From Acuticoccus yangtzensis (lineage in GTDB: Bacteria > Pseudomonadota > Alphaproteobacteria > Rhizobiales > Amorphaceae), in NCBI RefSeq assembly GCF_001927245.1, contig NZ_MJUX01000001.1, positions 434,001-498,000 of the forward strand: a DNA stretch of 64,000 nucleotides, in the 5' to 3' direction. The position numbers and the translations under genes are program-made. The notes under the pieces are model-generated. The model saw nothing but the letters and a program-made list of their open reading frames with translations. It was not told the origin of the DNA and did no database searches. Shown in pieces: positions 57,676 through 64,000 of this stretch. Positions within the stretch are counted from its first letter, which is position 1, and each line of letters starts with the position of its first letter.

Positions 57676-58473
57676 ATGAATAAAAACCGCGATTTGGTCC
57701 TTCTGGAACGATTGGCGGATGTGGCGAGCGCCGCAATCCTCCCGCATTTCAGACGGTTGCAGGGCGTCGAGAACAAGGACGAAGGCGGCTTCGATCCGGT
57801 CACCGTGGCCGACAAGGCGGCCGAGCAAGCCATGCGCGAGCTTCTGGCGTCGGACTGTCCCGAGGATGGCATCTTCGGCGAAGAGTATGAGGCGGTGGCG
57901 GGCCGCAGCGGGCGGACATGGGTGCTCGACCCGATCGACGGGACGCGCGGCTTCATGGCGGGGCTTCCCACGTGGGGCGTGCTGATCGCGCTTGCCGACG
58001 CGCAAGGACCGCAGCTCGGCATGATGTGCCAGCCCTATGTGGGCGAGCGGTTCGTCGGCGGGCCGGACGGGGCGTGGCTGAGCCATGGCGGCGAACGGCG
58101 GGCGATCCGCGCGCGCGCCTGCGGGAGCCTCGGCGAGGCGATCCTGGCCGCGACGGGGCCGCAGCACTTCGCGCCCGCCGCCTACGCCGCGTTCCAGCGC
58201 GTGGCGGACCAGGCGCGCATGGTGCGCTGGGGGACCGATTGTTACGCCTACGCCATGGTGGCGGCCGGCCAGGTGGACGTGGTGGTCGAATGCGGGCTGA
58301 AGCCGGTCGACATCGCCCCCTTCGTTCCGCTGGTCGAGGCGGCGGGCGGGGCGATCACCGACTGGTCGGGCCGGCCGATCGGGCCGACGCTGCCGCACGA
58401 CTATAATGGCGAGGTGGTCGCGGTGGGTGATCCCTCGCTCCTCGGCCCCGTGCTGGACGCGCTGGCGGCCTGA
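57676..58473 (+). CDS. hisN: Inositol-monophosphatase-family phosphatase, probable histidinol phosphatase
   Basis: 265-residue magnesium-dependent phosphatase. Ligand motifs: EEYE region, WVLDPIDGTRGFM (Asp ligands) and WGTDCYAYAMVAAGQVD. The HisN subtype (histidinol phosphate) is favoured by similarity pattern and by its usual alphaproteobacterial place, but other phosphate monoesters are possible. No Shine-Dalgarno site precedes ATG 57676; instead a perfect palindrome GCATGG-CAC-CCATGC (57660-57674) abuts the start. Confidence 0.87.
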   Translation: MNKNRDLVLLERLADVASAAILPHFRRLQGVENKDEGGFDPVTVADKAAEQAMRELLASDCPEDGIFGEEYEAVAGRSGRTWVLDPIDGTRGFMAGLPTWGVLIALADAQGPQLGMMCQPYVGERFVGGPDGAWLSHGGERRAIRARACGSLGEAILAATGPQHFAPAAYAAFQRVADQARMVRWGTDCYAYAMVAAGQVDVVVECGLKPVDIAPFVPLVEAAGGAITDWSGRPIGPTLPHDYNGEVVAVGDPSLLGPVLDALAA

Positions 58474-58536
58474 GCGCGGCCCCGGCGCGTCACGGCTCGG
58501 TCCGTGGTCGCGCGGGTCAAACCCCTTCAGGTCGGG

Positions 58537-59082
58537 TCAGAAGCGCTTGGAGCGGACGACGACGTCGTCGACGCCGTATCCGAGCGCATCGTAGAAGCCG
58601 AGGACGGCCGCGTTGTCGCGGCGGACCATGAGCTGAACCTTGGGGACGCCGCGGGCGCGCAGCCAGGCCTCGGCGGCGTCCATCATGGCGCGGCCGTAGC
58701 CCCTCCCCTTCGCGTCCGGCGCGACGGCGAGGTAGTAGACCCAGCCGCGATGCCCGTCGTGCCCCACCATGGCGGTCGCGAGGATCGGCCCGCCGTGCGC
58801 GGTGGCAGCCGGCACCACGCCGCCCGGTGCGCTAGCGGGGTCCGCCGCATCGTCGGGCCGGCGGGCGATGAGGATGGTGGAGTCCGGGCCGCGTGACGCC
58901 AGGGCGATGTCGGCCACGGGATCGTTCCAGGGCCGCGTGAGACCGGCCGCATCCCACAGCGCCACGATGGCGGCGACGACGGCGCGGTCCGCGGCCTCCT
59001 CCGGCCGGATCGGTGCGACGCGGAGCGAAGGCGCCTTACCCGCCTCGCCCGTCGGCTCATCCGGCCCGGCGGCCTCAGCCAC
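58537..59082 (-). CDS. GNAT-family acetyltransferase (YpeA-like)
   Basis: About 181 residues. The acetyl-CoA loop is VAPDAKGRGYGRAMMDAAEAWL, preceded by LWDAAGLTRPWNDPVADI and followed by VQLMVRRDNAAVLGFYDALGY, as in YpeA-type enzymes. The GTG at 59082 overlaps the penicillin-binding protein stop by eight bases and is chosen as start; the frame further upstream only mirrors the end of that gene. Confidence 0.8.
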   Translation of the reverse strand: MAEAAGPDEPTGEAGKAPSLRVAPIRPEEAADRAVVAAIVALWDAAGLTRPWNDPVADIALASRGPDSTILIARRPDDAADPASAPGGVVPAATAHGGPILATAMVGHDGHRGWVYYLAVAPDAKGRGYGRAMMDAAEAWLRARGVPKVQLMVRRDNAAVLGFYDALGYGVDDVVVRSKRF

Positions 59083-61567
59083 CGAACAGGCGGCCGAAGA
59101 AGCCGCGCCGCTCTCCGCCGCTCGCCTGCGCACCGGGGCGGATCCAGCCGCTCGGCTCGTAGACGTCCTGCTCCTGGATCTGCGGCGGGGCGGAGGCCGT
59201 GGGCTGGCCATATTGGCCGTCGAGGCCGTCCGGCGCAGGCTCGATGATCTCCGGCACGATCTCCATGCCGGGAAGGTCGGCCGGCGTCATGCCTTCCTGC
59301 ACCTTGTTCATCAGCGTCTTCCACAACTCGGCGGGCAGCGAGCCGCCGGTGGCCTTGTTCGTGGAGGAGTTGTCGTCGTTGCCGAGCCACACGCCGGCGG
59401 TGAAGAAGGCGGTGTAGCCGACGAACCAGGCATCGCGCCACGCCTGGCTGGTGCCGGTCTTGCCCGCGGCCTGCCAACCGTCGATCTGCGCGTTGTGGGC
59501 GGTGCCGGAGGTCAGCGCGGCGTGCAGCATGGTGTTCATCTGCCCCACATGGTCGAGGCTGATCACCTGACCGGGACCGCCGCCGCGGCGCTCGTAGAGC
59601 ATCTGCCCGTCCGCGGTGCGGATGCGCCGGACCACATGCGGCACCACGCCGATGCCGCCGTTGGAGAAGGGCACGTAGGCCGTGGCGAGCTCCAGCAGCG
59701 TCACCTCGGAGGTGCCGAGCGCGATGGAGGCGTTGGGCGCCATGGGCGACTGAATGCCGAGCCTGTGGGCGACGCGCGCAACGGTCTTCGGCCCGACCTC
59801 GGCCGTGAGCTGCGCGGCGATGGTGTTGAGCGACAGCGCGAGCGCCTTCGTCAGCGACACCGGGCCGAGATATTTGCGGCTATAATTCTCCGGCTCCCAA
59901 TCGCCGATGCGGGTCGGCTGGTCGATGCGCATGGAGAGCGGGGTGAGGCCGTGCTCCAGCGCGGCGAGGTAGACGAAGGGCTTGAAGGACGAGCCCGGCT
60001 GACGGCGCGCAGACACCGCGCGGTTATATTGGCTGGCGGCATAGTCGCGCCCGCCGACGAGCGCCTTCACCGCGCCCGACCCGTCGAGCACCACGACGGC
60101 GCCTTGGCTGACGCCCTTGTCGGCGCCCTTCTCTTCCAGAAGGTCCTGCAGCGCGCTTTGGGCGAGCTCCTGCAGCTCCAGGTTCACCGTGGTCTCGACG
60201 ATGATGTCGGTGTCGAGCGTGCCGGCGAAGCCTGGCAGAACCTCGGCCACCCAGTCGGCCACGTAGCCGCCGGATGTCGCCACCTTCGGCGCGGCGAGCG
60301 AGGCCGGATGCTCCCGCGCATAAGCATATTCGACATCGCTGATATAGCCGACGTCGTGCATCGCATCGAGCACGAGGTTGCCGCGGGTGCGCGAGCGTTC
60401 GAGGTCGGTGGTGGGGGCGTAGTAGGTCGGCGCCTTCAGGAGACCGGCGATGAGCGCGGCCTCCGACAGCGTCAGCTCCTCGGCCGGCTTGTCGAAATAG
60501 CGGCGGGCCGCGCCGTCGATGCCGGTGGCGCCGGCGCCGAGGTAGACGCGGTTGAGGTACATCTCAAGGATCTCGTCCTTGGAATATTTCATCTCCAGCC
60601 AGATGGCGAAGAGCATTTCCTGGATCTTGCGCTCGATGGTGCGCGAGGGGGTCAGGAACATGTTTTTGGCGAGCTGCTGGCTCAGCGTCGAGCCGCCCTG
60701 GGACAGGCGCCCGGAGCGCAGGTTGGTCACCATGGCGCGGGCGAGGCCGATCGGGTCGATGCCGGGGTGGCTATAATAGCGCCGGTCCTCGATGGCGACG
60801 ACGGCCTGCGGCACGTAGGGCGGCAGGTTCTCGATCTCGATGGCGCGGCCGCCGGTGTCGCCGCGGTTGGCGATCAGCTCGCCGTTTTCCGACAGGATGG
60901 CGACGTTGGGCGGGCGCTCGGGGACCGCCCACTCGGCCATCGGCGGCAGGGTGGCGGCGTAGTAGGCGATGATGGCGCCGACGCCGATCACGCCCAGCAT
61001 GGCGAGCGTGAAGGTCATGCGGAAGGCGAAGCGCAGCAGGCTGAAGCGGCGGCGCGGACGACGCCCGTTGCCGCCTTTGGTGCGGCGGCGGGAGGTGTCG
61101 GCCTTGCTGCTCTTCGCCGCCGGTTTGGCGGCGCTGCGACGGGAGGACTTGGCGGGGGCGATCTCGAAGTCCTCCGGGCCGACGTCGTCGGGATGCGAGG
61201 GGGCCGCGCGGCGCGGTGCGGCCGGGCGGGCGGCCTTCGAGGGTGCGGCCGCGCTGGAGGCCTTGGGCTGTGAGGCCTTTGACTGAGACGATTTAGGTTG
61301 AGACGTCTTTGCAGATGGACGCGGCGCGCGCGGCGCCTCGTCCTCGGCAAAGAGGTCGTCATGGGGCCGCTGCGCCTTGGGGCGCGGTGCGGACGGGGCG
61401 CCGCGGCGCGGGGCCGGAGCGTCGGCGTCCGCGGCGGGCGGGCGCGCGGTGGGGGCCGCGCGGGCCGGCCGCGCGCTGGTCTCTTCGTCGAAACGGGGGG
61501 TCACGCGCGACTTCTGTGCGCTGCGGCCCTCCGTCACGCGGCTGGCGCGCGGCTTGGCATCTTTCAT
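59075..61567 (-). CDS. mrcA: Class A penicillin-binding protein 1A
   Basis: Bifunctional peptidoglycan synthase of about 830 residues. A ~180-residue cytosolic N-terminus rich in Pro, Ala, Ser and Lys (with repeated SQPKSSQSK units) precedes one membrane segment, then the glycosyltransferase domain (EDRRYYSHPGID, GGSTLSQQLAKNMFL) and the transpeptidase domain with SxxK (PGSSFKPF), SLN (ALSLNTIAAQ) and KTG (AGKTGTSQAW). ATG 61567 begins MKDAKPRASRV; an in-frame start at 61633 is possible. Neither has a strong ribosome site. Confidence 0.93.
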   Translation of the reverse strand: MKDAKPRASRVTEGRSAQKSRVTPRFDEETSARPARAAPTARPPAADADAPAPRRGAPSAPRPKAQRPHDDLFAEDEAPRAPRPSAKTSQPKSSQSKASQPKASSAAAPSKAARPAAPRRAAPSHPDDVGPEDFEIAPAKSSRRSAAKPAAKSSKADTSRRRTKGGNGRRPRRRFSLLRFAFRMTFTLAMLGVIGVGAIIAYYAATLPPMAEWAVPERPPNVAILSENGELIANRGDTGGRAIEIENLPPYVPQAVVAIEDRRYYSHPGIDPIGLARAMVTNLRSGRLSQGGSTLSQQLAKNMFLTPSRTIERKIQEMLFAIWLEMKYSKDEILEMYLNRVYLGAGATGIDGAARRYFDKPAEELTLSEAALIAGLLKAPTYYAPTTDLERSRTRGNLVLDAMHDVGYISDVEYAYAREHPASLAAPKVATSGGYVADWVAEVLPGFAGTLDTDIIVETTVNLELQELAQSALQDLLEEKGADKGVSQGAVVVLDGSGAVKALVGGRDYAASQYNRAVSARRQPGSSFKPFVYLAALEHGLTPLSMRIDQPTRIGDWEPENYSRKYLGPVSLTKALALSLNTIAAQLTAEVGPKTVARVAHRLGIQSPMAPNASIALGTSEVTLLELATAYVPFSNGGIGVVPHVVRRIRTADGQMLYERRGGGPGQVISLDHVGQMNTMLHAALTSGTAHNAQIDGWQAAGKTGTSQAWRDAWFVGYTAFFTAGVWLGNDDNSSTNKATGGSLPAELWKTLMNKVQEGMTPADLPGMEIVPEIIEPAPDGLDGQYGQPTASAPPQIQEQDVYEPSGWIRPGAQASGGERRGFFGRLFGG

Positions 61568-61742
61568 GGCGGCGAACTCATACTGCTGACGACCGGCGAC
61601 AGGATCGCCGAAAAAGATAATCGCACCCTTCACGAATCAGCGCGGCGGAATCAAGTCGCTGCATTTGTCAGGAAATCTGCGGCGCGGCGAACCGAGCCTG
61701 GTGTTCCGCGCATCGAGGAAGGCCGGAAGACCTTGACCTTGC

Positions 61743-61756
61743 GTATCATATGATAC
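61743..61756. promoter_or_regulatory. Palindromic operator/promoter of the toxin-antitoxin pair
   Basis: A perfect 14-base palindrome GTATCATATGATAC lies 27 bases before the antitoxin start. It contains TATGAT, a good -10 box, and a TTGACC lies a few bases upstream (61733-61738). Binding of the antitoxin here would give the autoregulation known for Xre/RES systems. Confidence 0.6.
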
Positions 61757-61782
61757 ACATGAAGATGCCATAGGAGGCGAAT

Positions 61783-62193
61783 ATGGCTCTGATGACGGAC
61801 ACTCTGGCCGCCCCGCCCGCGGGAGCGGACGATAAGGCGGTCACCCTCGCCGTCTGCAAGGCGGTGGTGCGGTGTGCGGCGGCCTGGGGGCTGACAAATG
61901 CCGAGGCCGCACGCCTGTTCGACGTGCCTCTGGCCACCTGGAACCGCATGAAGGCGGGGGATTTTCGCGGCAAGCTGGACCAGGACAAGACGACGCGGGC
62001 GAGCCTCATCGTCGGCCTCTTCAAGGGGTTGAGGCTGCTGTTCGACGGCCCCTTGTCCACAGCCTGGCCCACGGCGGCCAACAGCGGCGCCTTCTTCGCC
62101 GGCCGCCGCCCGGTGGATGTGATGATCGACGGCGGCATCCCGGCGATGATGCGCGTGCGCCAGCATATCGACGCCCTGCGCGGCGGCCTGTGA
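61783..62193 (+). CDS. Xre/MbcA/ParS-type antitoxin
   Basis: 136-residue antitoxin. The helix-turn-helix part is AAAWGLTNAEAARLFDVPLATWNRMKAG; the C-terminal DUF2384-like toxin-binding part runs from LLFDGPLSTAWPTAANSGAFF to the end PAMMRVRQHIDALRGGL. An AGGAGG site precedes ATG 61783. It is intact and 21 bases upstream of the toxin frame. Confidence 0.9.
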   Translation: MALMTDTLAAPPAGADDKAVTLAVCKAVVRCAAAWGLTNAEAARLFDVPLATWNRMKAGDFRGKLDQDKTTRASLIVGLFKGLRLLFDGPLSTAWPTAANSGAFFAGRRPVDVMIDGGIPAMMRVRQHIDALRGGL

Positions 62194-62214
62194 GGGACGT
62201 GAAGTGACGCGCCT

Positions 62215-62913
62215 GTGGTGACCGACACGTTCCGGATTCCGACGCGCACCTTCACCGACCCGGCGACGGTCCGCCTCATCAACACCGCCTATCTGACCGA
62301 GCCGGCGCTGGCCCCTCTCGCCGACAGCGATGCCGAACGGGCGATCCTCGAGGCGCTGGAAGGGCTCACCTCCTCCCGCCGGGCGCCGATGGCGCGGCCC
62401 GCGGGCGTCGCCGACGACGAGCTTTTGACCCAGGCGGCGGGCTACGGCTGGAGCTACGTCAACGCCGCATTCTGCTACACGCGCACCGGCGGCAACCGCT
62501 TCAACGACGAGACGCGCGGCGCATGGTACGCCTGTTGGGGGCCTGACGCTGCGGTCACCGCCCAGCGCGAGATCGTCTTCCACCTGACGCGGGAGCTGGA
62601 CGCGGTGGGGGTGTACGAGAACCGCACCGCCTATCGCGAGCTGGTGGCCGGCTTCACCGCCACCTTCCACGACCTCACCGCCGACCGCGGCGCGCCGTGA
62701 CTGAACGCGGACCCTGCGCAAGGCTACTCGGCGGGCCAGGCGCTGGCGGCGACGATCCGCTCTGCCGGCGGCAACGGCGTTCTCTACCCATCCGTGCGGC
62801 ATGACGGGGGCTACTGCCTCGCCGCCTTCCGCCCGGCGCTGGTGCAGAATGTGCGCCAGGGGCGGACCTTCGCCTTCGTGTGGGCCGGGCGGCGGGAACC
62901 GTACATCCAGTAA
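62215..62913 (+). pseudogene. RES-domain toxin interrupted by an in-frame TGA
   Basis: RES toxins degrade NAD+. The first 161 codons (GTG start) include FRIPTRTF, GGNRFNDETRGAWYA and AQREIVFHL, then a TGA at 62698-62700. The same frame continues for 70 codons to a TAA at 62911-62913 and encodes the missing C-terminus: YSAGQALAATIRSAGG, VLYPSVRHDGGYCLAAF. The conserved Ser of the family (YPSVR) is therefore lost from the truncated product. The whole frame, 232 codons, has normal RES length, so a single base change explains the break. Possibly a sequencing error. Confidence 0.85.
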
Positions 62914-63044
62914 TGGTGCCGGGCGGGGGCAATCGGCGGCGCGGCGGCGGGGCGACTTGATCCGGCGGGGCGGCCGCCCCAATGTCCGCCAGCCCGGCCC
63001 GAGCCGGGATGGCGCGCCCTCCGCGCGCCGTGCGGAGGACCACG

Positions 63045-64000
63045 ATGAGCGACCTGACACCCCCCGGCCCCGGCGACACCGTCTTCCTGGTGGACGGCTC
63101 CTCGTTCGTCTTCCGCGCCTACTTCCAGTCCATGAACCAGGACCGCAAGTATAATTACCGGGCGGACGGGCTGCCCACCGGGGCCGTCCGCCTGTTCTGC
63201 AACAAGCTCTACCAGTTCATCAAAGACGGCGCGGCGGACATCATGCCGTCCCACCTCGCGATCATCTTCGACAAGTCGGAGGATTCCTTCCGCAAGGAGA
63301 TGTACCCGGAGTACAAGGCCAACCGCTCCGCCCCGCCGGACGATCTGATCCCGCAATTTCCGCTGATGCGCGCCGCGGTGGAGGCGTTCGGCCTCACGCC
63401 GATCGAGAAGGCCGGGTTCGAGGCGGACGACATCATCGCCACCTATGCGCGCCAGGCCGCGGAAGCGGGGGCGGACGTTCTCATCGTCTCCGCCGACAAG
63501 GACCTGATGCAGCTCGTCAACGAGCGGGTGTCGATGTACGACCCCGCGTCCGGCGAGGGGCGGCGCGGCGGCTCCAAGATGGGCGTGCGCGAGGAGCGGC
63601 GCATCAGTGTGGACGAGGTGGTCGACTATTTCGGCGTCACGCCCGACAAGGTGGTCGACGTTCAGGCGCTGATCGGCGATGCGACGGACAACGTTCCGGG
63701 CGTCCCCGGCATCGGCAAGAAGACCGCCGCCCAGCTCATCGCCGAGTTCGGCGACCTCGACACACTGCTGGCGCAGGCGGAAACGATCAAGCAGCCCAAG
63801 CGGCGGGAAAACCTCATCGAATTCGCCGACCAGGCCCGTCTGTCGCGCCAGCTCGTGAAGCTGGACGACCATGTCGAGCTGGAGCAGGAGCTGGGCGCGC
63901 TGACCTTGAAGCCGGTGCCGCCGCAGCCGCTGGTCGCCTTCTTCAAGGCGATGGATTTCGGCACCCTCACCCGCCGCGCGGCCGAGGATTTCGGCATCGA
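63045..64000 (+). CDS. polA: DNA polymerase I, 5' part, cut by the right window edge
   Basis: The first 318 codons, covering the 5'-3' exonuclease (FLVDGSSFVFRAYF, IFDKSEDSFRKEMYPEYKANR, EADDIIATYAR, VSADKDLMQLV) and the helix-hairpin-helix (LIGDATDNVPGVPGIGKKTAAQLI). ATG 63045 follows CGGAGGA. The sequence past about residue 300 enters the proofreading/polymerase part, which lies outside the window. Confidence 0.96.
   Translation, partial: MSDLTPPGPGDTVFLVDGSSFVFRAYFQSMNQDRKYNYRADGLPTGAVRLFCNKLYQFIKDGAADIMPSHLAIIFDKSEDSFRKEMYPEYKANRSAPPDDLIPQFPLMRAAVEAFGLTPIEKAGFEADDIIATYARQAAEAGADVLIVSADKDLMQLVNERVSMYDPASGEGRRGGSKMGVREERRISVDEVVDYFGVTPDKVVDVQALIGDATDNVPGVPGIGKKTAAQLIAEFGDLDTLLAQAETIKQPKRRENLIEFADQARLSRQLVKLDDHVELEQELGALTLKPVPPQPLVAFFKAMDFGTLTRRAAEDFGI

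Noticed and set aside
62698-62700. Selenocysteine reading of the TGA in the RES toxin
   Set aside because: RES toxins are not known selenoproteins, and no suitable hairpin was recognised directly after the codon. A nonsense change or sequencing error is simpler.
62215-62913. Frameshift in the RES toxin
   Set aside because: The part after the stop is in the same frame as the part before it, so no insertion or deletion is needed.

Overview
The window is chromosomal DNA of a very GC-rich alphaproteobacterium, most likely of the Hyphomicrobiales (Rhizobiales). The evidence is the mix of genes: phosphatidylcholine synthase, a CpdR-type response regulator next to an N-formylglutamate amidohydrolase and a HisN-type phosphatase with a suhB/mmgR-like small RNA between them, the miaB-phoH-ybeY-corC-lnt block, ftsK beside lolA, DUF2794, DUF1244 and DUF1194 genes. 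The genus cannot be decided from this stretch. No prophage, insertion sequence or CRISPR array is visible. Almost every gene is preceded by long open antisense frames caused by the base composition; these are not genes.

Layout. 1-8.2 kb is one minus-strand housekeeping run: nfuA, tsaB, rimI, plsC, miaB, phoH, ybeY, corC, then a terminator and the cut-off lnt. Most junctions overlap by 4 to 10 bases, so translation is probably coupled. 8.2-16.3 kb holds a secreted nuclease/phosphatase-family protein, DUF2794, htpG, a LysE exporter, an aminotransferase, a stress protein and lolA. 16.4-23.2 kb holds a PPOX-family protein, ftsK, an FAD monooxygenase and pcs. 23.3-26.0 kb is a urease fragment (ureD-ureA-DUF1272-ureB) that runs into a Tat-exported cyclase-family gene where ureC would be expected. 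26.1-29.8 kb holds an LLM flavin oxidoreductase and thrS with an unusual C-terminal extension. 29.9-34.1 kb carries cobalamin genes cobK, cbiD and cobB around a DUF1194 gene, followed by arginase.

35.1-36.3 kb is a very GC-rich noncoding minisatellite region, followed by a cold-shock gene, an atypical SDR and a YaiI-family gene. 38.5-41.5 kb is ilvA-pdxA-pdxJ, tightly coupled. 41.6-50.5 kb holds a glycerophosphodiesterase, an EamA transporter, DUF1244, an alpha/beta hydrolase, an IPMDH-family dehydrogenase, dprA-plsY and an AidB-like dehydrogenase. 50.8-55.5 kb has hyuB-hyuA and a lytic transglycosylase lipoprotein. 55.7-58.5 kb has tRNA-Val(GAC), cpdR, the N-formylglutamate amidohydrolase, the small RNA and hisN. 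58.5-64 kb has a GNAT gene, a class A penicillin-binding protein, a Xre/RES toxin-antitoxin pair whose toxin is cut by an in-frame stop codon, and the start of polA.

The most unusual signal is not a gene. A dispersed element of about 196 bp occurs at 8413-8608 and 54722-54917. It folds into a 28-pair hairpin followed by a 12-pair hairpin. Seven pairs of the long stem differ between the copies by changes on both sides that keep the pairing, and every wobble pair is of G-U type if the plus strand is the RNA. A third, 150-nt palindrome lies at 14976-15125. Three separate tandem arrays with a period near 30 bp, and one with an 18-bp period, fill other intergenic gaps.
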